A DNA stretch of 64,000 nt from assembly GCF_040801785.1 (NCBI RefSeq), contig NZ_CP161806.1, positions 62,001 through 126,000 of the forward strand, read 5' to 3'. Below, piece after piece: positions 52,580 to 61,375 of the stretch. This stretch comes from Sulfitobacter sp. LCG007 (GTDB lineage: Bacteria > Pseudomonadota > Alphaproteobacteria > Rhodobacterales > Rhodobacteraceae). The position numbers and the translations under genes were made by a program. The notes under the pieces were generated by a model. The model ran no database searches, had not been told where the DNA came from, and worked only from the letters and a program-made list of their open reading frames with translations. Each line of letters starts with the position of its first letter. Position 1 is the stretch's first letter.

Positions 52580-53940
52580 CCCCGCTCCTGCCGGTGCCCG
52601 AAGCCTTCGACGTCGATGTCGAGGTTCTGATCGTGGGCGCAGGCGCGGCGGGGATGATCGCCGCCCTCTCGGCGCACGAGCGCGGGCGCGACGTGCTGCT
52701 GCTTGAGGCGGACGCGGTGCCCACCGGCTCGACCGCGCTGTCGGCGGGGCTGATCCCGGCGGCCGGGACGCGGTTGCAGCGCGAGGCCGGCATCGACGAC
52801 ACGCCGGAACTTTTCGCCAGAGACATCATGAAGAAGGCGAAGGGCGCAAACGATCCGGCGCTCGTCGAGGCGCTGGCAGAGGGCGCGGCGGAGGTGATCG
52901 ACTGGCTGAGCGATGCCTACGGACTGCCCTTCAGCGTCGTGAGTGATTTCAGCTACCCCGGCCATTCCCGACGCCGGATGCACGGCCTGCCAAGCCGCGC
53001 GGGCCGCGAGCTGATCGACCGGCTGCGAAGCACGGTCGAGAATCTGGGCATCCCGGTCATCGCGCAGCGGCGCGTCCAGAGCCTTCATGCCGACGGGAAA
53101 GGCGCGGTTCGCGGCGTAACCGCCGCTCTGCCCGACGGCGGCCTCGAGACCGTCGGATGCGCGCAGCTGATCCTCGCCTGCAACGGCTTTGGCGGAAACC
53201 GCGAGATGGTGCGCCAATACATGCCCGAGATCGGCGAGGCGGTCTATTTCGGCCATGCCGGCAATCGCGGCGACGCGATACGATGGGGCGAGGCGCTTGG
53301 CGCGGGGATGGATCATCTGGGCGCTTACCAGGGCCATGGCAACGTGGCGCATCCGCACGGAATCCTGATTTCCTGGGCGGTGATCACCGAAGGCGGCGTG
53401 CAGGTAAACCTCGAAGGCAGGCGTTTCTGGGACGAATCCCAGGGCTATTCAGAGGCCGCGCGGGCGGTTCTGGCGCAGCCCGAGGGCGTTGCCTGGGCCA
53501 TATTCGACGAACGGATCGCGGGTATCGCGCGCCAGTTCGCCGATTTTCAGGACGCCGAGGCGCAGGGGGCCGTGCTGACCGCAGATAGCCTGGCAGAGCT
53601 GGCGGCGAAGACGAGCCTTCCCGCCACGACGCTGGAAGCGACTCTTTCAGGGATCGGGGATGGTGAGGACCCCTTCGGGCGCAGCTTCGACCCGACAAAG
53701 CCGCTCGGTGCGCCCTATCGCGCGGTCCGTGTCACCGGCACGCTGTTTCACACGCAAGGCGGGCTCGACATCACGCCCGAGGCCCGCGTCAGGCGCAGCG
53801 ACGGCACGGTCTTCCCGAACCTCTTCGCTGTGGGCGGTGCGGCAACCGGCGTCTCCGGCACGGGAGACTACGGCTACCTGTCGGGAAACGGTCTGCTTGC
53901 GGCGGCGGTGCTGGGACGGATCGCCGGAAAGCGCGCCTGA
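52576..53940 (+). CDS. FAD-dependent oxidoreductase, fumarate reductase/3-ketosteroid dehydrogenase type
   Basis: A 454-residue soluble flavoprotein. The dinucleotide motif VGAGAAGMIAALSAHERG is at about residues 20-37, followed by TALSAGLIPAAGTR; the C-terminal FAD site is FPNLFAVGGAATGVSG with GYLSGNGLL. TTG at 52576 is the start, overlapping the lyase stop (TTGA). It is the last gene of the tautomerase-hyuBA-lyase operon, ending four bases from the convergent ABC ATPase stop. It shares its domain plan and several stretches (LFHTQGGL) with the 40979-42334 protein, so the two are paralogues. It probably introduces or removes a C-C double bond next to a carboxylate. Confidence 0.8.
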   Translation: MTPLLPVPEAFDVDVEVLIVGAGAAGMIAALSAHERGRDVLLLEADAVPTGSTALSAGLIPAAGTRLQREAGIDDTPELFARDIMKKAKGANDPALVEALAEGAAEVIDWLSDAYGLPFSVVSDFSYPGHSRRRMHGLPSRAGRELIDRLRSTVENLGIPVIAQRRVQSLHADGKGAVRGVTAALPDGGLETVGCAQLILACNGFGGNREMVRQYMPEIGEAVYFGHAGNRGDAIRWGEALGAGMDHLGAYQGHGNVAHPHGILISWAVITEGGVQVNLEGRRFWDESQGYSEAARAVLAQPEGVAWAIFDERIAGIARQFADFQDAEAQGAVLTADSLAELAAKTSLPATTLEATLSGIGDGEDPFGRSFDPTKPLGAPYRAVRVTGTLFHTQGGLDITPEARVRRSDGTVFPNLFAVGGAATGVSGTGDYGYLSGNGLLAAAVLGRIAGKRA

Positions 53941-53944
53941 CCCG

Positions 53945-55993
53945 TCAGCCGACCGTCGCCTTCGTAAGTGGAAAGAGGCAGGCGGCGGGGTGATCCGTGC
54001 CCGGGCGCAGGACAAGCTCGGGATCGCGCTCGGCACAGATCGGTTGCACCAGGGGGCAGCGGGTGCGGAACTTGCAGCCTGACGGCGGCTTTATCGGGTC
54101 GGGCAGATCGCCCTCGGCGGTGATACCTTCCGCCCGCGGCCGCGCCGGATTCGGTATCGCATCAAGCAGGGCGCGTGTGTAGGGATGCGCCGGCGCATCG
54201 AACACCTCGTCGACCTTCCCCGCTTCTATGACCCGTCCCAGATACATCACCGCCACCTCGTCCGAGATGTGGCGCACCACCGACAGGTCGTGCGAAATGA
54301 AGACATAGGTCAGGTTCAGCCGCGCCTGAAGGTCCTTCAGAAGGTTGATGACCTGAGCCTGGATCGACACGTCCAGCGCCGAAACCGCTTCGTCGAGAAT
54401 GAGCACATCGGGATTGACCGCAAGCGCCCGCGCGATCGCGATCCGCTGGCGTTGCCCGCCCGAGAATTCCGGCGGACGGCGCAGGCCCGCCTCGGGACCA
54501 AGCCCGACATGGCCCAGCAGTTCATGGACCCGCTCCGCCGAATAGCCCCCGTTGATGCGCAGGGGTTCGGCGATGACGTCATGGATCTTCATCCGCGGAT
54601 CGAGCGATGAGTATGGGTCCTGGAACACGACCTGAAGATCGCGCCGCGCCCGGCGCAGACCCTGACCCTTCTGGGAGAAGAACCGTTCCCCGTTCAGCCA
54701 GACATCTCCGCCCGACGCTTCGAGCAGGCGCAGAAGCACTTTCGCCAGAGTCGACTTTCCGCAGCCCGATTCGCCCACCACTCCCAGTGTCGTGCCGGGG
54801 AGCAGGTCGAAGGACACATCCTGCAACGCATGCAGTTTCTGACTGCGCCAGAAGCCGCTTCTGATATTGAAGGTCTTTTCCAGATGCTCGGCCCTCAGCA
54901 GCGGTTCTGCCTCGGGGGCGGCCGCAGGAGCATCGGCGGGCCGGGCCATCTTCTCCATCTGCCGCCGCCATTGCGGCGTCTGATCATGGTGGTGACAGGC
55001 GACCGTGCGGCCGCCGCCAACCGGGGCGAAGGGCGGACGGTCCTTCATGCACTCGGGGCGTCCCTCGCCGATGACGCAGCGGGGATGGAACACGCAGCCG
55101 GATGGCCGGTTGGAAAGATCCGGCACGAAGCCGGGGATCGAGTAAAGCTCTTCGACGCGGTGATCGAGCTGCGGCAGACTGGCGATCAGGCCCGCCGTAT
55201 AGGGATGGGTCGGACGGTCGAAGATCTGCTTCGCAGGCGCCTCCTCCATCATGCGTCCTGCGTACATCACGGCGATACGATCAGCGTTCTCGGCCACCAG
55301 CCCGAGGTCGTGGGTGATCAGGACCATCGCCGCGCCGGTCCGCTGGCGCACTTCGGCGAGCACCCGCATGACCTGGGCCTGGATCGTCACGTCCAGCGCG
55401 GTGGTCGGTTCGTCCGCGATCAGAAGGTCGGGCTCGTTGGCCATGGCGATGGCGATCACCACGCGCTGACGCATGCCCCCCGAGAACTCGTTGGGAAACT
55501 GCTGGTAACGCCGTTCGGGATTGGGGATGCCCACCAGCCCCAGCAGCTCGAGGACGCGCTCGCGCACCTGCGCCTTCGACATGCCGGGATTGTGCAGTTC
55601 GACCGCCTCGCCGATCTGCCGGCCGATGCGAAGGACAGGGTTCAGCGTGGTCAGCGGATCCTGGAAGATGATCGACATGCTCTTGCCGCGGATCTTCTGC
55701 ATCTCTGCAAAGGACAGGTCGGTGATCTCGCGCCCCCGCAGACGGATGCTGCCCGAAACGACCTTGAGGTTCGGTCCAAGCAGACCCAGCACCGCCAGCA
55801 TCGTCAGGCTTTTACCCGACCCGGATTCGCCCACGATGCCGAGCACCTCGTGCTCGTGCACATCGAAGCTGATGCCTTCGACCAGATGCGTCACGCCCCG
55901 ATCCGTCACCGCATCGATGGACAGATCGCGGACGCTCAGCACGGCTGTATCGCTGCGGGCCTCGGGCGCCGGGGTCAACGGTGCGTCCTTCAT
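53945..55993 (-). CDS. Dipeptide/oligopeptide-type ABC transporter ATPase, DppD-DppF fusion
   Basis: A 682-residue protein with two complete ABC domains. Domain 1: Walker A GESGSGKS at about 55-62, signature FSGGMRQRVVIA, Walker B LLIADEPTTALD. Domain 2: Walker A GESGCGKST near 400, signature FSGGQRQRIAIA, Walker B LILDEAVSALD. Each ends with the oligopeptide-ATPase tail, including cysteine clusters (GCVFHPRC, GCKFRTRCPL) that in this family can hold an iron-sulfur cluster. It is the fused form, as in GsiA. The start overlaps the dppC stop by four bases. It powers uptake through DppBC. Confidence 0.9.
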   Translation of the reverse strand: MKDAPLTPAPEARSDTAVLSVRDLSIDAVTDRGVTHLVEGISFDVHEHEVLGIVGESGSGKSLTMLAVLGLLGPNLKVVSGSIRLRGREITDLSFAEMQKIRGKSMSIIFQDPLTTLNPVLRIGRQIGEAVELHNPGMSKAQVRERVLELLGLVGIPNPERRYQQFPNEFSGGMRQRVVIAIAMANEPDLLIADEPTTALDVTIQAQVMRVLAEVRQRTGAAMVLITHDLGLVAENADRIAVMYAGRMMEEAPAKQIFDRPTHPYTAGLIASLPQLDHRVEELYSIPGFVPDLSNRPSGCVFHPRCVIGEGRPECMKDRPPFAPVGGGRTVACHHHDQTPQWRRQMEKMARPADAPAAAPEAEPLLRAEHLEKTFNIRSGFWRSQKLHALQDVSFDLLPGTTLGVVGESGCGKSTLAKVLLRLLEASGGDVWLNGERFFSQKGQGLRRARRDLQVVFQDPYSSLDPRMKIHDVIAEPLRINGGYSAERVHELLGHVGLGPEAGLRRPPEFSGGQRQRIAIARALAVNPDVLILDEAVSALDVSIQAQVINLLKDLQARLNLTYVFISHDLSVVRHISDEVAVMYLGRVIEAGKVDEVFDAPAHPYTRALLDAIPNPARPRAEGITAEGDLPDPIKPPSGCKFRTRCPLVQPICAERDPELVLRPGTDHPAACLFPLTKATVG

Positions 55994-56820
55994 GCGACAA
56001 GCTCCAGGTCATTTTCGCGGGTAAACGCCTGCGACAGGAACTGGAACCCGGCCACCAGCACGAAGAGGCAGATCGAGGGCAGCACGGCCAGCTGGGGCGC
56101 CAGCGCGAGGTAGTTCTGCCCCTCGCTCACCATCATCCCCCAGGAGGGCAGCGGCGGCTGCACGCCGAGACCGAGATAGGACAGCGATGCCTCCATCACG
56201 ATGATCATGCCGAATTCGTAGGAGCCCACGATGAGCATCTGCGGCAGCACGTTCGGCAGCAGATGCTTGCGGATGTTCCAGGTGGCCGTCGCGCCCTGCG
56301 TACGGGCCGACAGGATGAATTCGCGCTCGCGCAGCGACAGCGCCATGCCGCGCGCAACCCGTCCGTAGGAGACCCAGCTCGTGAGGCCCAGCATGACGGC
56401 CAGGTTCACGACGCTCGGTCCGACAATGGCGGTCACCGCGATCAGCAGCAGTACGCGCGGGATCGACAGCTGCAGGTCGGCCAGGCCCATGATGACAGTT
56501 TCGACCGGTCCGCGGAAATAGCCGGCGACAAGGCCGAGCGTAACGCCAATGACCATGCTGACCGCGACCGCCGACAGACCGATGAGCGCCGACACCTGAC
56601 CCGCCAGCGCTAGACGGTCGAGCATGTCGCGGCCCAGGGTGTCCGTGCCCAGAAGATACACGTCGCCCGTGAAGCTCTCCCCGCCGATGGGAAGCAGGGA
56701 GGCTCCGAGGTCCTGGACATAGGGATCGTAGCCCGGCAGCAAGGGGATCCCGATGATAAGCGCCGCCATGGCGCAAAGCAGGACAATGGCGGTCATCTGC
56801 GAGAGGTTGAATCGGGACAT
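55990..56820 (-). CDS. Dipeptide-type ABC transporter permease DppC
   Basis: A 276-residue inner-membrane permease. After a first helix (ALIIGIPLLPG) and periplasmic loop with LLGTDTLGRDMLDRL there are five more helices; the coupling motif with EFILSARTQGATATWNIRKHLLPN is the EAA loop. It forms the channel with DppB. ATG at 56820 shares one base with the dppB stop. Typical family length is 275-300. Confidence 0.9.
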   Translation of the reverse strand: MSRFNLSQMTAIVLLCAMAALIIGIPLLPGYDPYVQDLGASLLPIGGESFTGDVYLLGTDTLGRDMLDRLALAGQVSALIGLSAVAVSMVIGVTLGLVAGYFRGPVETVIMGLADLQLSIPRVLLLIAVTAIVGPSVVNLAVMLGLTSWVSYGRVARGMALSLREREFILSARTQGATATWNIRKHLLPNVLPQMLIVGSYEFGMIIVMEASLSYLGLGVQPPLPSWGMMVSEGQNYLALAPQLAVLPSICLFVLVAGFQFLSQAFTRENDLELVA

Positions 56821-57737
56821 CAGGCAAGCCTCACGCGGGGGTCGAGCAGCCCGTAGAGCAGATCGACGATCAGGTTGATGACCACGAACATGACCGAAAT
56901 CAGGAAGGTGCCGGCGAGAATGACCGGAAAGTCGCGCTGGCTGACGGACTGGACGATCAGCCGTCCGACGCCGGGCCAGGAAAAGACGGTTTCGGTGACC
57001 ACTGTCCCCCCCAGCAACAGGCCGAGGTTGATCCCGGCGATGGTGACAAGCGGCAGGAGCGCGTTCGGCAGCATGTGGCGCAACAGCACTTTCAGATGTC
57101 CCTGCCCTTTCGCATAGGCGGTGCGGACATAGTCGAGGCGCTGTTCGGACGCGAGCGAGGCATTGAAGAGCCGCAGGTAGAGCGCCAGCTCGTAGGTTCC
57201 CAGCGTCACGGCGGGCAGGACGAGGTGCTGCCATGTTCCACGCCCGAACGACGGCAGCCACTTCAGCCAGATCGCGAAGATCAGGATCAGCCCCAGCCCG
57301 AAGGAGAACAGCGGGATCGCCTGCCGTCCCAGAGCCAGCCAGGTGATCACCTCACGGATCCAGCGTTGCCGTGTCATCCGCATCAGGATGCCCAGGATGA
57401 AGGCAAGCCCGATGCCGACGAAGAACGACGTCAGCGCCAGTTCCAGCGTCGCCGGCACGCGTTCCACCACAAGATCCATGGCCGGAATATTCTGCCGGAT
57501 CGACGCGCCGAAGTCGCCCTGCACGGCGTTCCAGAGGAACTTGCCGTATTGCACGATAAGCGGCTGGTCGAGACCCATGGCCGCGCGGATGCGATCGATG
57601 TCCTCGGGCTTGGCCTCGAGCGGGAGAAGAAGGAGCGCGGGATCGCCCGCCAGGCGAACCAGAAAGAATGCCGCCGTGATGACGCCGAAGACGGTGAGGA
57701 CCGACTGAAGTATGCGCTTGATGAGAAATCGCGCCAT
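56820..57737 (-). CDS. Dipeptide-type ABC transporter permease DppB
   Basis: A 305-residue inner-membrane permease. It opens MARFLIKRILQSVLTVFGV, the standard DppB start, and has the coupling segment DYVRTAYAKGQGHLKVLLRHMLPN and the C-terminal DPRVRLA. ATG at 57737 is chosen over the longer frame because of this opening and an AGGAGG ten bases upstream. First gene of the operon; no binding-protein gene precedes it, which is unusual. The 57806 palindrome lies in its promoter area. Confidence 0.9.
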   Translation of the reverse strand: MARFLIKRILQSVLTVFGVITAAFFLVRLAGDPALLLLPLEAKPEDIDRIRAAMGLDQPLIVQYGKFLWNAVQGDFGASIRQNIPAMDLVVERVPATLELALTSFFVGIGLAFILGILMRMTRQRWIREVITWLALGRQAIPLFSFGLGLILIFAIWLKWLPSFGRGTWQHLVLPAVTLGTYELALYLRLFNASLASEQRLDYVRTAYAKGQGHLKVLLRHMLPNALLPLVTIAGINLGLLLGGTVVTETVFSWPGVGRLIVQSVSQRDFPVILAGTFLISVMFVVINLIVDLLYGLLDPRVRLA

Positions 57738-57805
57738 GCCTGAAATGCCTCCTGCCTCGGTCTTCGGACCGTTGGTCATCCGCATACGCTAGAAATCGGG
57801 ACGCA

Positions 57806-57819
57806 AGCTGTCAACAGTA
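57806..57819. promoter_or_regulatory. GntR/FCD-type operator, site 2 (imperfect)
   Basis: AGCTGTCAACAGTA contains CTGTCAACAG and matches the 61341 site in 12 of 14 positions. It lies between dppB (start 57737) and the alcohol dehydrogenase (start 57946), so it could serve both operons. Confidence 0.6.
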
Positions 57820-57945
57820 GACATGTCGGGAAACCCGTTCTAGGCTCCCCATGGACGGAAGCGCCCGAATGCTGACCGCCTGCCGGAATCCCGGCCCAAA
57901 AACACCTAACCCGCAGCAACCCGATGCCGCAGAAAAGGAGAGATG

Positions 57946-59031
57946 ATGAAAGCAGCCGTAGTCTGGGAGGCCGCAGAGCCGATGACGATCGAGGATGTCA
58001 CGATCTTCAAGCCGAAGAACCGGGAAGTCATCGTCAATACCGCCTACGCCGGCATCTGCCACTCGGATCTGCATCTGCAGGACGGCACCTTTCCCCATCC
58101 CATGCCCTTCATCCCGGGCCATGAATGCGCGGGCATCGTCGAGGCCGTGGGTGATGAAGTCACGTATGTGAAGCCCGGCGATCATGTGGTCGGCTGCCTT
58201 TCGACCTTCTGCGGTTCCTGCGCGCAATGCCTGACCGGCCATCCCAATCTCTGTGAATCGACCGATATCAAGCTGCCCTGGGGAGTCGCCCGCCGCTATG
58301 CCCTGAACGGCGAGAACATCCACCAGTCCTCGTCGCTGTCCGCCTTCGCCGAACAGATGCTGGTGCACGAGAACTCTCTGGTGAAGATCGACAAGGATGT
58401 GCCGCTGGACCGCGCCGCGCTCGTGGGTTGCGGCGTGTTGACCGGGATCGGCGCCGTCATCCACGCGGCCAAGGTCGAGGCCGGTGCCACGGTCGCGGTG
58501 ATCGGCTGCGGCGGCGTGGGGCTGTCGGTCATCAGCGGGGCGCGCATCGCCGGCGCGGGCAGGATCATCGCCATCGACCGGCTGGACAGCAAGCTGGCGC
58601 TTGCCCGCGACCTCGGCGCGACCGACACGATCAATGCGACCGACAAGGATGCCGTGGCCGAAGTGATCGAGATGACAAAGGGCGGCGTGCAGTATTCCTT
58701 CGAGGCGCTCGGCCTTCAGCAGACGGCACAGAATGCCTTCGACATGCTGCGCATGGGCGGAACGGCGACGATCCTGGGAATGTTCAAGCCGGGCACCAAG
58801 CTGACGCTCGAGGCGTCGTTCTTCATCAAGGACCGCAAGATCCAGGGGTCCTCCATGGGGTCCAACCGTTTCCGCGTCGACATTCCCAACCTGCTGAATT
58901 TCTACAAGCAGGGCAGGCTGGATCTCGATCACCTGATCTCGGACCGCATCGAGCTGGACCAGATCAACGACGGCTACCAGAAGCTCTATTCCGGCGCGCC
59001 GGTCCGCCAGATCATCGACTTCCATCTCTGA
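57946..59031 (+). CDS. Zinc-dependent alcohol dehydrogenase, class III-like
   Basis: A 361-residue MDR-type dehydrogenase. Catalytic zinc ligands are in GICHSDLH and GHECAG, structural zinc cysteines in CGSCAQCLTGHPNLC, and the cofactor motif is VIGCGGVGLSVISGARIAGA with IAIDR, whose aspartate favours NAD. The ending PVRQIIDF is typical. It oxidises a primary alcohol to an aldehyde, probably for the aldehyde dehydrogenase gene seven bases downstream. ATG at 57946 is preferred because AGGAG is five bases before it; ATG at 57943 is only two bases away from that site. Confidence 0.9.
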   Translation: MKAAVVWEAAEPMTIEDVTIFKPKNREVIVNTAYAGICHSDLHLQDGTFPHPMPFIPGHECAGIVEAVGDEVTYVKPGDHVVGCLSTFCGSCAQCLTGHPNLCESTDIKLPWGVARRYALNGENIHQSSSLSAFAEQMLVHENSLVKIDKDVPLDRAALVGCGVLTGIGAVIHAAKVEAGATVAVIGCGGVGLSVISGARIAGAGRIIAIDRLDSKLALARDLGATDTINATDKDAVAEVIEMTKGGVQYSFEALGLQQTAQNAFDMLRMGGTATILGMFKPGTKLTLEASFFIKDRKIQGSSMGSNRFRVDIPNLLNFYKQGRLDLDHLISDRIELDQINDGYQKLYSGAPVRQIIDFHL

Positions 59032-59038
59032 GGCACCC

Positions 59039-60541
59039 ATGACACTCCAGACCTCCGTGGCACCCCAGCTCGGCGCGGCCACCCAATCCTTCCTGACACG
59101 TGCCCTCGGCATGTTCATCGACGGCCGCATGGTGCCCGGCGAGGGCAAGGCCACCTCGATCCTGCGCGATCCGGGCCGTGGCGTTCATATCGCCGACGTC
59201 CCGCAGGGCACCGCCGCTGACGTCGACCACGCCGTTGCAGCCGCCCGGGCCGCCTTCGAGTCGGGTCCGTGGCGGAGCATGAAGCCGAACGAACGCAGCA
59301 AGGTCATCTGGAAGTTCGCCGATCTTCTCGAAGCCCATTCGGAAACCTTCGTCGAGCTCGAGACGCTCAACATCGGCCTGCCGATGGGGGCGATCCGCAT
59401 GGCCCATGTGGGCGGCTCGGTCGACATGCTGCGCTATTACGCGGGCTGGCCGACCAAGCTTACCGGAAAGACCGTGCCGGTATCGTCTCCCGGTGAATGG
59501 CATGCCTACACCCTGCGCGATCCCATCGGCGTGGTGGCGCAGATCGTGCCGTGGAACGGTCCGCTGATGATGGCGGTCTGGAAGGTGGCGCCCGCGCTCG
59601 CCGCCGGTTGCACGATCGTCCTGAAACCCGCCGAGCAGACGCCGCTCACGGCGCTTCTTCTGGCCGAGCTGGCGCTCGAGGCCGGTATACCGCAGGGCGT
59701 CTTCAACGTCGTGCTGGGCGGGGCCGAGGTCGGAGCGGCGCTGGCCTCGCACCCGGATGTGGACAAGATCGCCTTCACCGGTTCGACAGGGGTCGGCCGC
59801 GCCATCGCGGTAGCGGCGGCGCAGAGCAATCTCAAGCGGGTGACACTCGAACTCGGCGGCAAGAGCCCGATGATCGTGCTGCCGGATGCCGATCTCGATG
59901 CCGCCGTGCCAGCGCTGGCCGCGGGCATCTTCTCCGGCACCGGTCAGATATGCACCGCCGGATCGCGGCTCTACGTTCACGAAAGCGTCTTCGACAGGGT
60001 GGTCGAGGGCGTGGCCGGTGCGGCGAATGCCTTGAAGGTCGGGTACGGGTTCGACCCGCAAACTCAGATGGGGCCGCTCATCACCGCCGCGCATCGCGAC
60101 CGCGTGAGCAGAATGACCGAGAACGCGCTTCGAGAGGGCGCATCCGTCGTCACCGGCGCGGAAGAGATCGGCGGCGACGGCTTCTTCTATCGCCCTACCG
60201 TGCTGGCCGATCTGGTGCAGGAGTCGACGATCGCGCGCGAGGAGGTTTTCGGCCCCGTCCTGTCGGTGCTGCGCTTCTCGGACGACGACCTCGATGCGGT
60301 GGCGAAGCAGGCCAACGACAGCGCCTATGGCCTCGCGGCCTCGGTCTTTACCCGCAACGTCAGCCTGGCGCACAAGATGGCCGCCCGCCTGCGCGCGGGC
60401 ACCATCGGCATAAACCGGCATTTCGTCGGTGACAGCGCCCTGCCCTTCGGCGGCTTCCGCCAGTCAGGCTGGGGACGCGAGAAGGGCGAAGACGTCTTCA
60501 ACGCCTATCTCGAGACCAAGACGGTCGCCGCCCCCCTCTGA
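59039..60541 (+). CDS. Aldehyde dehydrogenase (NAD-dependent)
   Basis: A 500-residue aldehyde dehydrogenase. The oxyanion asparagine is in VPWNGPLMM, the cofactor segment is FTGSTGVGRAI, the general-base glutamate in LELGGKSP and the nucleophile in GQICTAGS. It should oxidise the aldehyde made by the adjacent alcohol dehydrogenase to an acid. The ATG at 59039 lies seven bases after the previous stop. A strong bidirectional terminator follows. The substrate may be an alkyl or aromatic aldehyde; the sequence does not say which. Confidence 0.9.
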   Translation: MTLQTSVAPQLGAATQSFLTRALGMFIDGRMVPGEGKATSILRDPGRGVHIADVPQGTAADVDHAVAAARAAFESGPWRSMKPNERSKVIWKFADLLEAHSETFVELETLNIGLPMGAIRMAHVGGSVDMLRYYAGWPTKLTGKTVPVSSPGEWHAYTLRDPIGVVAQIVPWNGPLMMAVWKVAPALAAGCTIVLKPAEQTPLTALLLAELALEAGIPQGVFNVVLGGAEVGAALASHPDVDKIAFTGSTGVGRAIAVAAAQSNLKRVTLELGGKSPMIVLPDADLDAAVPALAAGIFSGTGQICTAGSRLYVHESVFDRVVEGVAGAANALKVGYGFDPQTQMGPLITAAHRDRVSRMTENALREGASVVTGAEEIGGDGFFYRPTVLADLVQESTIAREEVFGPVLSVLRFSDDDLDAVAKQANDSAYGLAASVFTRNVSLAHKMAARLRAGTIGINRHFVGDSALPFGGFRQSGWGREKGEDVFNAYLETKTVAAPL

Positions 60542-60558
60542 TCCGGCGCATGTGAACG

Positions 60559-60594
60559 CGAAGGGCCCGGCCGTCCGGCCGGGCCCCTTTCGTT
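60559..60594. terminator. Bidirectional terminator after the aldehyde dehydrogenase
   Basis: AAGGGCCCGGCCG (60561-60573) pairs with the CGGCCGGGCCCCTTT arm (60576-60590) around a two-base loop, with one unpaired C, A run on the left and T run on the right. It separates convergent genes. Confidence 0.9.
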
Positions 60595-61275
60595 TCAGCC
60601 GATCTGGCCGAGCGCGCTCAGCGTATCCTCGGTCGACATGACATCCGCGTATTTCGCGTTCATGTCGAAGAGGTTCACCAGGTGCGAAGTATGCGAGCGG
60701 TCATATACTGCGTCCTGCGGCACCACACAGCGGTAGTTGTAGGCGAAACCATCGACCACCGAACCCCGGACGCAGCCGCTGGTGGTGCACCCTGTCACGA
60801 CCAGTGTGTCGATGCCGCGCTCGACGAGATAGCTCACCAGAGGTGTGCCGAAGAACGCGCTCGGATGGCGTTTGGGCAGCAGGATGTCGCCGTCCTGCGG
60901 CGCGCAGTCCGGCACGAACTCGTAGCCCTTCGCGGCCACGCCCATCAGCGCGGGGACCTTTGCCGCAAGTCTTCCGGTATCGAAGCTCTCCTTCGGCGCC
61001 ACATAGGGATAGATGACCGGCCAGTTTTTTTGCCGGAACGCCTTCAGAAGTTTCGCGATATTGGCCACGGCGTCCCAGCCCACCTGACCGCAGGACGTCG
61101 GGAATTCCTCGATGGATTCCCAGAACGGCTTCGGCTCGGTTCCGACTGTCCTGTACTGCACGTCGATGATCAGCAGGGCCGGCGACGTCCCCATGCCGGA
61201 GGATTTTCCGAAACCGGCGGCCTCGTACTGCTTGCGTTCGTCTTCGGGAATGATCCCGTCCCAGATCTGTGCCAT
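60595..61275 (-). CDS. Isochorismatase-family cysteine amidohydrolase
   Basis: A 226-residue cysteine hydrolase. The triad is Asp38 (LIIDVQ), Lys135 (LLPKRHPSAFFGT) and Cys168 (TTSGCVRGS). The SAFFGT stretch and the LVNLFDMNAKYADV tail make it a relative of the 37926-38579 protein and of N-carbamoylsarcosine/maleamate amidases. ATG at 61275 follows AAAGGA; longer frames run through the operator and the neighbouring gene. It has its own promoter area with the AACTGTCAACAGTT palindrome 66 bases upstream. It should release ammonia from an amide or carbamoyl acid. Confidence 0.8.
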   Translation of the reverse strand: MAQIWDGIIPEDERKQYEAAGFGKSSGMGTSPALLIIDVQYRTVGTEPKPFWESIEEFPTSCGQVGWDAVANIAKLLKAFRQKNWPVIYPYVAPKESFDTGRLAAKVPALMGVAAKGYEFVPDCAPQDGDILLPKRHPSAFFGTPLVSYLVERGIDTLVVTGCTTSGCVRGSVVDGFAYNYRCVVPQDAVYDRSHTSHLVNLFDMNAKYADVMSTEDTLSALGQIG

Positions 61276-61340
61276 CGGATGTCCTTTCGTCACGCGCCGC
61301 CAGCCGGCGGAGTTCGCGCCAGTGAACCGCCGGTACGTTG

Positions 61341-61354
61341 AACTGTCAACAGTT
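61341..61354. promoter_or_regulatory. GntR/FCD-type operator AACTGTCAACAGTT, site 3
   Basis: A perfect AACTGT/ACAGTT inverted repeat between the FCD-GntR gene (stop at 61376) and the amidohydrolase (start 61275). Being adjacent to this regulator makes the 61376-62059 protein the best candidate to bind all three copies of the palindrome. Confidence 0.7.
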
Positions 61355-61375
61355 TTCAGTTTCTGGCTGGCGCGG

